NCBI GenBank assembly: GCA_028023455.1
Contig: JAQFVV010013348.1
Coordinates: 62,001-126,000, forward strand
DNA: 64,000 nt
Direction of reading: 5' to 3'
From: Epiperipatus broadwayi
Taxonomy: Eukaryota; Onychophora; Udeonychophora; Euonychophora; Peripatidae
Shown here in pieces: positions 1 through 13,500 of the stretch. A program made the translations under genes and the position numbers. The notes beneath the pieces are model-generated. The model did not search any database, was not told the DNA's origin, and saw only the letters and a program-made list of their open reading frames with translations. Every line of letters starts with the position of its first letter. Position 1 is the first letter of the stretch.

Positions 1-3000
1 ATCTTATAAAATTAATAAAAAAAGAGTCTTTAAATCCAAAAAGAATATTAACAGTAATTATCTAAGACTCAAAATATGTCTTCCTGAAAAATACTATTTA
101 TAGTTAAACAAGTAACATTTTAATTCATCAAACTAATTAAAGTAAAATGTTAATTTATTGAACTAAATGGAACTAATAATTTTGGATAAACATTAGTAAT
201 GTGAGTATCGAATAAAATATCAGTTAATAAAAGCTAAGTGTAATTAAATAAAGTAACAAAGTTATTATTGTATTTTCTTGACGGTTTAGGATGATGATAT
301 TTTAGTTGTGTTATCTATTTGTGTTATTACTAGCAATTGTTTATATTCGAAAAATTTAAACAGTTGAAAATTATCCAGACATTCAACATTTAATGGTAGA
401 TGATAAAAATAGTCCAACATATCACATTTATTACAACTGTATTTTAAATATTGTAGTATATTACAATAAAATGCTTTAGAATAATAATACATATTTCCAT
501 TAATGGAAATAATTCACTTCATTTATTCCAGCCAAAGCCATCTCTCATAAGATTGCATATTATTATTCAATCTTATGCATATCAAAGTAGTACTATATCC
601 ACATATTTCACTTTACTGCTATTGATTAGCTTTTTTATTCTAAAATAAACTTTCTTAATAACAAATTACATCCAACTATTAAATTATATATAGAAAAAAT
701 GTGAACTTATGTGACATGTGATACACAACTTATGAAAACATGAGCAATAAAATTAATGTTTGAAGGCAGATCAATTATGATTCAATTTTATGTAGAAGCA
801 TATGTAATTTATATGCTTGATATAAAACTTCACCAAAGGATTAACTTTCTTTGATTAGAAATAATGTTATGAGTAATTTACAACTTAGAAACATATTAGA
901 TTGCAAGATATTGGCCACCATACTTCTAGGTAGAAATTTGATAGCATATAAGTATGTATTATATCACTCTTTATTGATTTTTTTAAAATGTTGTATTTTT
1001 GCTATCAAAAATTATAGAGTATTGATCAAGCCACATGGTGTTAAGCGTATTAGTAATTACAATGATATATAGGGATGAAAGTCATTAATAATTTTTTTCA
1101 GCTATTGCTCAAGATTAAATATATAAAGACATAATGAGATTTTTATCATATTTTCTGGATTATTGTTTTACATAAAACATATGAAATCCAGATTCAAATG
1201 AAATTAGATAAAGAGGAATGATTTGTAGGTTGTTCCTAGTAATTTAAGTTAAGTAAAAGTTTTACCATGATTGAGGAACACACATGTTTGTAATCTGGTT
1301 AAAATCTTGATAGTTGAAAAATTTGATCATAGATCAAGTAAATAACTGAAAGTACTTCTGTGGATTGAAAAACTATATAGTAGGTAATCACTATTGTATT
1401 TATTATTTTTATTGTTATTACAACATTTATTCTGATATATATCTTCTTCAAATCTCTAAATAAAACGCAACTAAAGATTTGATGTTGCAATGGTACAACA
1501 GATCTGCATGGTTCATTGTATGTTGGAATGAGGAATTTGCATATATGGAAGTTAAGTAAATAATAGTATAGATAAAATATTGGCTCTTAGGATTATACTA
1601 TATTTTAGCTATAACAAAATGATAAATTATTAAAAACATTTTAGATTATGATCCCTTTCACAAATAGAAGGGCAATCAGTTAATTATAATTGATAAAAGC
1701 TGTGATATTGATCCCATATATATGATATTAATATATAAGATATATAATAGCAATATTAAAAGATATATCCATGAGGTATGGAAAGCATATATACTACTCA
1801 GAATAATTTTGGCAATGTGAACTTTTATTATAAGTTAAAACAATTTTGAATAGAAAACTTTTATTTTTCTATTTAATTTTCTGACAATGAAATGTTCAAG
1901 TGAGGATTTAATTGTGTTTATATAAATTGACTGGAATTCTGAAAAACAAATGACCTGTAGATAGCTGCCACATAAATAACTTGCAAAATTTAGATATGGT
2001 TATTGTTTGAAATTTCTTTAGAATACCAAGTGCTAGAAGAATGTTTTGAAGGCCGTTGAAAACCATTAGAACATCATCAACAAAAGATATCACTTTAACA
2101 ATAGTTTTAAGATAATGATGGAAGAAATATTACTGTGCATTGCCTCAATTTCTTTGATCGTTGGGTACATTTTTATTGCAAATGATGGCTATGCAAACAA
2201 TGAGTTCTATGGAACACCATAGTTTAATCTAAATGTTAAAAGAAATGCATGTAATTTTTAAGCCTAATAGATCTGTTGGTAAATATTTTATGGCATTGAT
2301 TAGTGTATATAATTAAGCAAAAATTTATTTAATGCTCTAAACAAATCACCCCTGTTTACCAGTTTAAAAGCATTGTTAAATGCAATTTGACTGTACTATA
2401 TTCTCTTTTGTTAATAATATTGGATTTTTGTAATAAAAATAGCTTGAGATTCACAGCAGATTTTATTTGCTTAATTTAATATGGAAAGCTTAGCTAAGTA
2501 AGATTATTTAGTTGTTTAAGAATGTTGCTTGCAAACATTTTTGATCAATATTCACCAGTGTGATGAGGCATATATTTTTTACTGAATGATATAAAGCATT
2601 TATTTTTTTCTAACAAAATAATATATTTGTAGTAATGTTAGATGCCTAATATTCATGTGAAAAAAAAAATCATTATAACACTTACATAATATGGTAGAGA
2701 TAATATAATTCAGATGCTTGCAAATATTAATTTGAATAAAATCCATCCCAAATAATATAAATAATTATAGATGCATAATTTTCTTTCGAATTTGATGCTG
2801 TAAAATATAATTGTTATTAGGAAGATGTATATCAAAACAGAGTAATCCATGCATACCAGAAGATTTGTGCATAAAATCCCTATCTATGTGACTATTCATC
2901 CAATATCTCCTCACTAGGGGCTTGTACTGAGTGGCACTAGTGTAGGAGAATTTTGACTATTTTAATAACATTTATGCGCAAGTGTAAGAAATGACGATCA

Positions 3001-4239
3001 TGTAATGTTTAGCGGTTTAAGATGTGTATCCCAGATTATAATGGACTAATTATAATAGATTGCTTTTTAGCGATTTTAAATGATTAAAAAGTTCAATATT
3101 CACATTGGTGTCTGAAATAAGTGTATTATTTTTCAGCAATAAGCAATTACCAAAGACATAAGGAGGCATTGATTTTGCTTACTAATAGATTTTCTTAACC
3201 TTGAAAAGTTAAGGATTCTTTTTCTAAGTCTCAATAGCAGATTCATGTAGGATTTGATCTTGTGCAAAGAGGATGTCTTTGGTTTAATGGAATGGATTCA
3301 AAAAATAAAGGAATGGTTTATTGTATTGATTGCTATGAATGTTATGTTTAATCATGCCAATAGAAGTTGTGTACTTATTAGAACACCTGCAACATGTGCT
3401 AGTCTGATAGTGGATTATGTACATTTATATGCATAGTGTTTAGAATATTAATAATGATCACTTTAAGTGTCAAAGAAAATTGTGTTTTTCTAATAACTAA
3501 AATATCAGCATTGTGATTATTTGTAAATTAAGTTAGCTGTGTTATTTTAGTGTGTGAATTCCATCTATACACATTTCTTCTGGCACTTTTAATGTTTGGC
3601 ATGTTACATGTTTAAAATGTTACAGTGATGTTTCTTGAGGCATGTTTGATGTTGCAATCAAATACTACAGCTCTTTTACTGTTTTCATAGACCAGACATG
3701 TTTTTTTTTTCATTTTGCAAGTAGTTTTGATTTTAGTTTTGGTAAAAGTTATGTATCTAGTATATGGATGAAGAATTTAACTAAATTCATTGTGTTCATT
3801 TTATTCAGGTACATGGATAACTGTGGTTGAGTTACTATAGATGAATTTTAAGATTCATTCACAAAATTGCTATTTTCATACACTATATTTATTAAAGTGT
3901 CACTATTGCTGCATGCTCGACTGTTTTTCAGTTTTAACAATTTTGGAGTAGATAATATTTTCAGACTGATATGCATATTTGCTATTGTTACTAATGTGAT
4001 AACTTTTATTCAAGTGTCTATAAAGTAGCATATGCATATTTCTGTATAAATGGCAAAACAAATATTTTGCCAACATATGTTACAATTTCCTGGATTGTAA
4101 TCACAGTCAATATGATCAAGACTAGAACATGTGCAACATATAGTTTGTTGATCCTTGAATCTAACAGTAATAGGGATAAATCACATGCAAATATGATGTG
4201 GAAATTTATCTGGCAAAAAAAGTCTTATTTTATTTTTAG
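1..4239. other. AT-rich intergenic DNA, no gene recognised
   Basis: I see no protein family, RNA gene or clear repeat here. The open frames present are short (about 60-75 codons), low in complexity and without a recognisable domain. Composition is uniformly AT-rich. Confidence 0.6.
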
Positions 4240-4241
4240 TA

Positions 4242-4672
4242 TTGTAACAGTATATAATATGTCATTACATTATTCTAAAATGAAATAAAAAGATTGTAAA
4301 TAAAAATTGATTTATTAAAAAAAAAAACTTAACTTAAAAACTGAAAATTAAAAGTTGTTTAACATATATATAGTTCGCACTGATGGAAAACTTTAAAAGT
4401 ATTTTTTCTTTTTAAAATTAAAAAAAAGGTATTTGAACATACTTTTTTATAAATAAAAAGAAAATAAAGAAAATATATATTTTTTTAAAGTAACATAATA
4501 AAAATGGAAACAGATATTAATTAATTCCTGTAATCTCAAAATGGAAATGATTGGTTTTTTTTTAATTAAATGATTGTTTTAAAGCAAACTAGCCCTTGGG
4601 GCACTTAAAATAGTTTAAAAGGTCAGATAAGAGAATAAAAAGAATTAGCTTGACCAATGGAAGCACCAAGCC
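4242..4672 (+). repeat. Left terminal inverted repeat of the 4.2-7.9 kb element
   Basis: It matches, as reverse complement and with indels, 7448-7881. Shared anchors from outside in: ATTACATTA, AAAAATTGATTTATT, TATTTGAAC, AAGTAACATAA, GCAAACTAGCC and GTCAGATAAGAGAATAAAAA. Similarity fades beyond about 4672. Confidence 0.7.
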
Positions 4673-5418
4673 ACAGCATGAACCAAAAAAGAGACTCTAG
4701 GATTAGTGATGTCTTGCTTGTTAAATCTGAAAATTTGCTGATAAGAGGCTAATAAAAATATAAAAGCCAAAATATGATTATTAAAAATATGTTTTTGTCT
4801 GAGATGCTGACTATTAATCTATATGAGCTGTAGCTGTATTGCAGATTTCACAATATAGAAGTCTGCAATAGATTTAATTTCTTGACAACCAGTGCTGAGG
4901 CCTCCCTATGACAGTTATGGACTAAAAGAAATGGCATGTAGCAGCTTCGTTTTAAAGAGGAAGTGATCACAAAGATGGACCTTTAAATCAGCAGAATCTG
5001 GAAAGTATAAACTTTTTTGCTTATCTAATAGGAATTTTTTTTTAAATTTGCAATGAGTAACTGAAAATAAGTAATCAATCCATAAAAAAGTAATATAAAT
5101 AAATGGGCTATCATCTGACCAAGAATAGAACTCTAATAAATCAATTATTAATATTTATTTTATATAAGTTTGCTATTTTAATCATTTCCATTTTTTTTAT
5201 TTTATTAATATGTATTAATTAAATAATTAGAATGTATTTAAATTTAGGTTGGGTATGGATCTCTATATAGATTCATTAAGTTTGTTAGTTTAAGGGAAAG
5301 TTAATCTTGGGTTAATTGTTTTGCAGTTGAATTGGGTTAATGCATTGGATATATTGGTGTAATTAGTAAATGTAGTATGAAGGTCTGCTACATGCAGGAT
5401 CACGTATATGCCCCACAT

Positions 5419-5640
5419 TGGGTGCCAATTATAATGGTCAGGGTGAATATGGAGTCTTACCCTATCTGCCATGCAGGGTGCCACCACGCCATTCGAACAT
5501 GGAAAATTTATATAGTAGACAGATACATAAGTTAAAGATCCATATTTTACATACATATTTTATTATGACAATTAGCCGATGCCACTACCTCAGGGAGTAG
5601 CAGAGATAATTTATAATATAGATACTTAAAATATATTTTA
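5419..5640 (+). repeat. Internal direct repeat, copy A (~230 bp)
   Basis: Copy A starts at TGGGTGCCAATTATAATGG and is followed by a diverged copy B at 5674. Both contain TATAATGGTCAGGG, AGTCTTACC, a GGGTGCC/GGGCACC stretch, AAATTTATA, and a TGCCACTA(C/G)CTC segment in the same order. Confidence 0.6.
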
Positions 5641-5673
5641 ATAAAAACATCTCCATAAAATAAATAAATAAGC

Positions 5674-5911
5674 TGGGTGCCATTTATAATGGTCAGGGGA
5701 GATCTTAAAGTCTTACCATATCTATGCTACCAGGTGCTACTGGGCACCACTGGGCTATTTGAACCTGAAAAATTTATAGAGTAGGCAGTTATGTGCTATT
5801 AAGATCTAACTTTTACATATATGTTTTATTCCGACCATCAGCCCATGCCACTAGCTCTTGGAGACACAGAGATTTATAAAATATAAATTCTTATTTAAAA
5901 TATATCTTCAA
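5674..5911 (+). repeat. Internal direct repeat, copy B
   Basis: Diverged direct copy of 5419-5640, starting TGGGTGCCATTTATAATGG. The head-to-tail order suggests a tandem duplication inside the TIR element rather than independent insertions. Confidence 0.6.
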
Positions 5912-7447
5912 TATTAAAAAATAAAAGCCACTGTCAGTAATAACACACAAAAGATTTATTGATGCATATATAAATATTTAAAATTGAGAAATACAATTTA
6001 TCTTGCTTAGATTTTAATATTAATTTTAATTTGGTTATTAGTTTTTTTAAAATTTAAGTTATTAAGAAAATCTGCACAGATGGATATTTTATAAAAGTTT
6101 GTTTTATAATGTAGAGTATAGGTAGGCTAGATAGATTACTCATTTAAAAACTTTTCGAAACAATCGTTCAATCTTAGACTAAAAGTTCATAGCCAAATCA
6201 ATGCCTGCTTCCAGATATATAGTCGCAACCAATGCAATATGAAGATGCTAGCATAAAACCACGCTGACAGGAATGTTCATCTGACAGCATGATATTATTT
6301 GAAGGACATGATCCTCATCCAGTATAAGAATGTGTGTCTGTCTGGTGAAGGAATCATGTATATACAATAACTAAAAAGAACTGCTATGTATGGGGGAGAG
6401 TGGTCTATCTGCCAACTTATATTTCCTATCCATAGAGCTAAAAAGGATCAGTGGTGCAGGAAATGTGTCTGTATCCATTGCAATGCAATTACTACATTCT
6501 TGGGTCATGCATTCAGTTTGGCTTTGCCCTGTATGCTAACACACTTCACATTACATTGATATAAACACCCATATATCTCTCCATTGGCATTGACCCAACT
6601 ATGAGACAAATAGCCTGAAATTAAAACCCATTCAAAATAAACATAAATGATTAAAATATAAAGTTATTGATGGAATTGCAGAGGGAAATTTACAATAAAC
6701 CCAATGACATTCATCATAAGATGCCTCATTGACACCAACAACTTAAAATATATATATGAATAAATACATTTTTAGATATTCAACATGAGCTATCGTATTT
6801 ACCAAATATTATATATTTTAATCAATATGCAAATAAAAAATAATAATTAAACGGTAACGAATCTATGCAGCCATCTACACCCAACTTAAATTTAATACAT
6901 TTAAATAATTATTCAATAAATATTAATAAACTAATGGAAATGATTAAATTAGCAAACTCAAATATATAAAATTAAATATTATTAATTGATTTTGAAATCT
7001 TAAGTCAGATAAAAAAAAATTTATTATTAGGTTAGCTGATTATTAAAAGTTTGTTAAATCTTGACAAAAGTTCTTAATTACTTTTTTTTTTAAATTTACA
7101 GTTCATATCTTACAGTAGAAGAGCTCCCGGTTACTGGTGCCAATTCCCACAAAGTCTTTATTTGTCATTACTTTTATGAAAGACCAGTCTGTTTTTCCAG
7201 AGATGGCTTTAGCTGGTTTCATCCTGGTACTATTTAATTTCAGTACTTATATGATTCGGAGTCTGCAACAGTACCATTCATAATTCAACAGTTATTTCAT
7301 TTAAAATAAGTAAGAGAGGGTGACATGTGTATCTTATCACCCTTCTAAAAAAATCAAGCTGGAACTGTTTTTAATTTGAATATTTTTTTCATTTTATACC
7401 AATTATCTGGATTCACTGAACATGGTTTCCTGTTCCAAATTTTCATT

Positions 7448-7881
7448 AAGGTCCGAGTGTTGATTGCTACTTCTATTGGACATTCTAATTTTTTTTATTC
7501 TCTTATCTGACTTTTTTATATAACAGCCCCAAAGGCTAGTTTGCTTTTTGATAATTAATAATACAATCATTTCCATTTACAGAGATTACATAGGAATCTT
7601 TTTCATTTATGTTACTTTTTGCTAAAAATATTTTATATTTAGATCTTTACCTTTTTATATAAAAAGGTACGTTCAAATACTTTTTTTTTATTTAAAAAAA
7701 AATACTTTTAAACTTTTGCATCTGTGCGAATATATATACGTTTAACAACTCTTTAATTTTTTTCAGCTTTTACTTTTTATTTACAAACTTAAGTATTTTT
7801 TTTTTAATAAATCAATTTTTATTTACGATCTTTTTATTTTAATTTTAAATTAATGTAATGGCATATTATATACCGTTACAG
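7448..7881 (-). repeat. Right terminal inverted repeat of the 4.2-7.9 kb element
   Basis: Reverse complement of 4242-4672 with many substitutions and small indels. The outermost 40 bp are the best preserved part and end next to TA at 7882. Confidence 0.7.
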
Positions 7882-7883
7882 TA

Positions 7884-8564
7884 TGATCTTCCAAAGGTTT
7901 GGGGGAATTTTAATGTTTATGTTTACGGTAATTTCTCTTGATATCTTTAATACTTGAGCAAGATCTGCCATATTTTTTTAATAAAACTTTTGTAAAATTA
8001 GGCAAAGCATGCAAAAAAATTCATGTACAATTTGATGTAAATTGTCTTTGATTTCTACATCAAATTGTCTTTGATTTCTTCATAGCACAGTATAGATTTT
8101 TTAAAAAATTAAAAGCTTAAGTGTGTTTCTTGCCTCTTCTCATTGTTGTTTTGAGAAGTATTCCAATGATATAAAGAATCTCACAGAGAATTGGCTGTGA
8201 ATTTATTGGTTGCAATCATAAAATATTTATGTAGTTTTTCTAAATATTTGTATAAAAAAGAATGAATATTGGCTTATTGTTAAATAGATCATATTTTTAT
8301 AATGCTGATGATTGAGATCATAGTGGATAGTCTGCTTGCAAATATTTTAAATCAATATTCATTTAACATTTCTTCAAACAAGATAGTTTTAGTCTTGTTG
8401 GTTTTAGCATTTATTTTGATGGAGCTAAAATCTAAGTTTTGTATTGTTATTATTAATAAATTTTGGAGCTTGTACCTGTTTGATTTCATGCTTATTTTTT
8501 TGCTTTATTTGTGGGAATTCCAGTGATCTAATTGTATCTGAAGCTTAATTATTATTAAAACATG

Positions 8565-8565
<1 letters not shown>
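7884..8565. other. AT-rich intergenic DNA
   Basis: No gene seen. A short tandem duplication of a ~24-bp AAATTGTCTTTGATTTC-containing unit lies at about 8038-8085. Confidence 0.5.
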
Positions 8566-8655
<90 letters not shown>

Positions 8656-8656
8656 T
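8566..8656. repeat. (AT)n microsatellite
   Basis: About 90 bp of alternating AT with one phase break near 8630. Long open frames of alternating Tyr and Ile in this stretch are artefacts of the repeat. Confidence 0.95.
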
Positions 8657-10438
8657 TTTTTGTAATGGATCGAAAATGCTGCATTCTATTTAGATTGAAG
8701 AAAGAAGGTCCCAAATGTTAGTTCCAATTGTAATGGATAATATTCAATGACATATCACTGGATCATTTTTCCATTCTGATAAATGAGGAAATAATGAATC
8801 AAGCCTCACGTTTGAAGTGTCATTTGAAATAATACGTTATTAATAATATATCATATTTATATATAGACACAATCATATGATTTGATGACAATTGTAATGG
8901 AAAATATAGTAAATTAATATAAATGAAGAAAAAGGAATTTAAACATTGGTAATCAATGTAGCATGTCATATATACCATAGTAAAAGATGATATAGCCTAA
9001 ATTATTGAGCAGCATTTATAATGGATAGATTATATTAGAAATAAGAAAAGATTTAAATAAGATATATCTATGAAGCACTCATAAATCAACCGAGTTTCAT
9101 AGTAACTTGTCACTATAACAAAATGCATATACAATGCAAGAAGAAATAATATAAAGATAATAAATATAATACCTATTTAATAGCATTTTGTACATATATG
9201 AAGTTGAAACAAAATAAATTACTTCAAAATAAATATATCGAACTATAATATTACCACGGCTAACTATATCACAAACTTAATAATCTTGAGCATTGACTGA
9301 AATATTTTGCTACTTAGGTCCCAGGGCTAATTTAACTTATGTTTAATTATATACTAAATACATTTCGGAACAAAAGGAATTTTATTAAATCCAAAATATA
9401 TTTATTCAATTGACATTACCAATTTTTTTTTAATACTTCCACATTGACTAGCTGGTAGAACTGCTGTACTAAAAATAAAGAAAAAGAACATTAATAAATC
9501 TCAAATAAAACTCAAAATCATTTTTTTTATATAAAATAACTGATATAGCTTTATTTTAACATCGCAACTTTATATCTATAACAGCATACATATGCATATA
9601 TACATATTTGAGGAAACATGAGAATAATTTTTACTTTGCAAATACTTAATTTTTTATCTGTAAACTAAGTATAGAGTTTAACCATAACACTGATAATTTG
9701 CAATTTATGTTTATATAAGAACTGTATAAGATGTTATAAAATAGGATAAATATACAAATCAATAAACAAATTGGAGATATCTTGTTGTATCAATAATCTA
9801 AATTATATATGTACTTCTTTAATACATTTCTTTTAAATACTACTTTAAATAAATATTAATTAGAAATAGCAAATGACTAAATGATTAAATTAGCAAATAA
9901 TAAATGAATTCAATGAATGAGGCATTTATTAAAAGTCACTTATACACATATAAGTTCTAAATTCATTGTCCATACAATGTAAATCATCTAAGTAAACATT
10001 TAAAAATAACTAAGTAATTTACATTTACATTGGAAGAGTTTTAGATGACTACAGCATATACATAACATGTGTGGACTATACTAACTGGCCATATACTTAT
10101 GAATTCAAACATTTATAATTACTAAATATTGTTGGTTGGTTTGCAAAATGATTACAAATTGGGATAACACAAAACACAGACATTCTTATAATTTAAAGCA
10201 CCAATATAGTTGAGTACATCCTAAAGGAATCCATGCTTCAAACAAACTTATCTTGGCATTGCATACTAAAAAACAAGCATCTTCACCTACTGTGGTGGAA
10301 AATTTAAATTAAATCTCATAAATGATAAATCAAAAGAGGACTCTATAATGCAACTAGCATAAATATCAAAAGAGTGGTGGCTTCCAAAGTAACACCTACA
10401 TTTGAGGTAATGGACCTTTATGTCTCAGTGCACAAGAA
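8657..10438. other. AT-rich intergenic DNA
   Basis: No protein, RNA gene or clear repeat recognised. Confidence 0.5.
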
Positions 10439-10471
<33 letters not shown>

Positions 10472-10489
10472 CTTTCTATTTTTGTTTCT

Positions 10490-10531
<42 letters not shown>
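10439..10531. repeat. Paired (AT)n tracts with inverted flanks
   Basis: Two (AT)n blocks (10439-10468 and 10492-10531) are separated by a short pyrimidine-rich spacer. The second block is bracketed by TTCTCC and GGAGA, so it can fold into one long AT hairpin with a GC-containing base. Confidence 0.9.
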
Positions 10532-10533
<2 letters not shown>

Positions 10534-13500
10534 AGAGGCTCACCAAAATACAACACACTAGGTATTTAGAAATATGTGATCACCATCACTAGAAATATAA
10601 GCACTATCACTCATGGATGAATAACTAATAGGAATGGGAACTTATCCACTCTATCCAGTAACAATATTAACTGTACTAAATAAGGCCTGATATACTAAAG
10701 CTATTCTACAACTAACAATACCAAGATAAAAAAAAAACACTCTACAATAATGGACTAAAGTTATTACTATAATTTTAACCTCATTAAATAATAAGTAATG
10801 TCTGCACCAACAAATTGGTTTAAAAATCAACTGATTTACATATAGTTAAAGATAATGATTAGCATATGAAATATTGGCACAATTATATATAATGCACACA
10901 CGTATGAAATGTTAAATGTTTTAATATTATAAGATTTAATGAATATAAATCAATGTAATCAGGTTGTTAAAATACTAATTGAAGAACTAAGATAATTGTT
11001 AAACAATGATATTGCTTATAAATACAGTTTTATAAATCTGTACACTTATACAATTCTTATATATATTAAATTTAATTTATTGCATTCTAGTTTAAATTGA
11101 CAAATAAATTTTATTATTTATTATACTTGAATGTCAAAAGCAAAAAAATAAAATAAAATAAAATTATATATATTGTGCCCTTATCTATAGGTTATAATAA
11201 GGTAGAATGGTCAATTACTAAAAAATTTTAAATTTTAAAATACGTTTGTGTAATATATTGATAATTGTATGATTGATTAGATTTTATAGTACAATTTAAG
11301 GCTGAAAATACCTGGTATATAAAAGTGTAATGAATTATTTTAAAGAAACAGTTAAATAAAGCTTAATTATATTCTTGCTTGTGGTTGTAAAAGCTGGCCA
11401 TATAAAATAACACAGCTATAAATAGTTAAAAATATATTAATAATTCGAGTATGATATTTTAAAACTAATAAATTAAATAAATGCTATATGTAGTGTTATA
11501 ATTATATTTAATAGTCAAAATTAATAGAGTATATTTTAAAATAAACTTTAGGATGGTGAGAATTATATTTAGTTCTACAATTTTAAATTATTTTCCAAAT
11601 TTTTTATAAAATATATCAGTTTTGGTAATTTAGACCGAGACGTAAATTAAAAAATCATCTGATAAAGTTAGTAATCATGTGACTGTATATTATATACCTT
11701 CACACACACGCTTATTAGAATATAATAATAAAGTTTGTGAATTATAAAACTAAATATAATTGCTATCGATCGTTAAAGTAAAAGTTGAAATATTAAATGT
11801 TATTTTAATAATTGTTTTAAAGTTTAAATGATTTTGATAAAATTATAATTGAGTTAAAAAAATACTATTCTAAATAATATTTAAGACATGACATCATAAA
11901 TTCTTTATTTTAAAAAGGTTTAATCTATTATAAAACTAAAATGTGTAAATTTGTTCACGCTAAAAAAGTCATTAACCAATCAACGGAGGTATTTTAGCAG
12001 ACAAAATATAAGAATTAGACGGAGCGGGAGAAAGTAATGTGTAAGTGAAGGAGGGAGTAACATATTTTTTAGCTGTATAATATCGTAAGCTAGAAAAGTA
12101 ATATAATTTAAAATTTTGTATTTGTTTTAAAAGTTTTTTTTAAATATAATATTTTGAACTACCTTTACATGGAGGGCTAATTTTTAAAAGTTTTCTTACC
12201 AGTAATTTTATTCAAGTTTAGCCAAAACCTTACAGTAAAAATGGAAATACTACAGAAAACAGTATATAGAAGTTATGAGAAAGGAAAAATATTTGTAAAG
12301 TGCCTCAATACAGCTTTATATATGCTCAACCAGAAACTTATTATTGTAACTCAGAGGAATATAATTTGGACGCTATACAGAAAACTTAAAAGAGAAGTTA
12401 TTTGCCGTCAGGAAAAATTATGACACACAAATTTATAAGGCTACTCTGAAGTTTTTTATTCTTCTCTATGGAAAAATTAAGATACGTATATCATAAAGAA
12501 AAAAATTATGTAAAAGTTATAACAGAGAAAGAATGTTTGTCCTTTTTAAAGGAAACATTACAAAGTATATAGTTACCAGAACTTTAAAAGAAAGGAAAAA
12601 TTACCGAATAATGATAGGAAAGAGTCATTATTTTTTAAAAAAGGAAAGAAAAAAAAACTTTATCTAAGAAGAATTAAAATATTATAAAGTGTTCATTATA
12701 AAAACGCTTAATAAAGATAGAGATTAGGAGAATGGAAATTTAAATTACTTAATGAAAATGGATCCATGGAGACAGAAAAATTTACTAAATATTTAAATCA
12801 AAGTACTGAGAAGATGCATCATAAAAGTCGCGCGGGAAAATATTAACAGAAAATATTAGAAGAGAATATGTAGACGTTTTCTTTACAGGATTAATTGATA
12901 TCATAATTAATAATTGTATTAAATATTATAAAAAACCAAGGATTGTCATCTATGAATATTTATTAAACAGAGCAATAATTGTTTTGCCTTAAAATTGAAC
13001 AAGTAGGGAAAGAATATTAAGTGTCTGCAGAAGAAATAATAAACATTTTTTTTAGCTTTAATATGAACGGTTTTTCAAGAAAATTCGATGAAGAAGTACA
13101 GTAAATATAGTTTGGAATATTTTTTACTAATTTATTTTAAAATATAAAATGTTATGTGAGATTAGGGAAAACATATAAACATAAATTTAGTAATATTAAA
13201 ATTAAATATAATAGCTTGATAAAATTATAGAAATAGTGTTTAAAATAAAGTGTATGGGTGTGAATCTTATATCTACAAGGATCAAATGGATGGTGAAGCC
13301 TACGGAATGCGATCGAGGAGATAAAGGTCGTTTGGTAATTTTAATAGTTGTTTATAATGCATAATGTATTTTTTTTAGATCATCCATTGACTAATAATGA
13401 AGTGTGAAAGTTTAAATTATATGTACACACTTTATACAACATTTTTAACATATTATGAGATAGGAGTAATTCGGAATATGCATGCAATAATTTATTTAAA

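Larger units (their letters stand above)
4242..7881. mobile_element. Non-autonomous DNA element with long terminal inverted repeats
   Basis: The two ends of this 3,640-bp segment are divergent inverted copies of each other over about 430 bp. The outer ends read TTGTAACAGTATATAATATG on the left and, reverse-complemented, CTGTAACGGTATATAATATG on the right. Both ends are flanked by TA (4240-4241 and 7882-7883), which is compatible with a TA target-site duplication of the Tc1/mariner kind, though TA is weak evidence in such AT-rich DNA. The interior has no transposase frame; it holds a duplicated ~230-bp segment and a short cysteine-rich stretch. I read it as an old, non-autonomous cut-and-paste or foldback-type element. 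The family is not identified. Confidence 0.7.

Noticed and set aside
3254-3436. 60-codon frame
   Set aside because: No domain, no homologue recognised, expected by chance in open AT-rich DNA.
12241-12423. 60-codon frame with basic composition
   Set aside because: No recognisable family, and flanking sequence shows no exon signals I could support.
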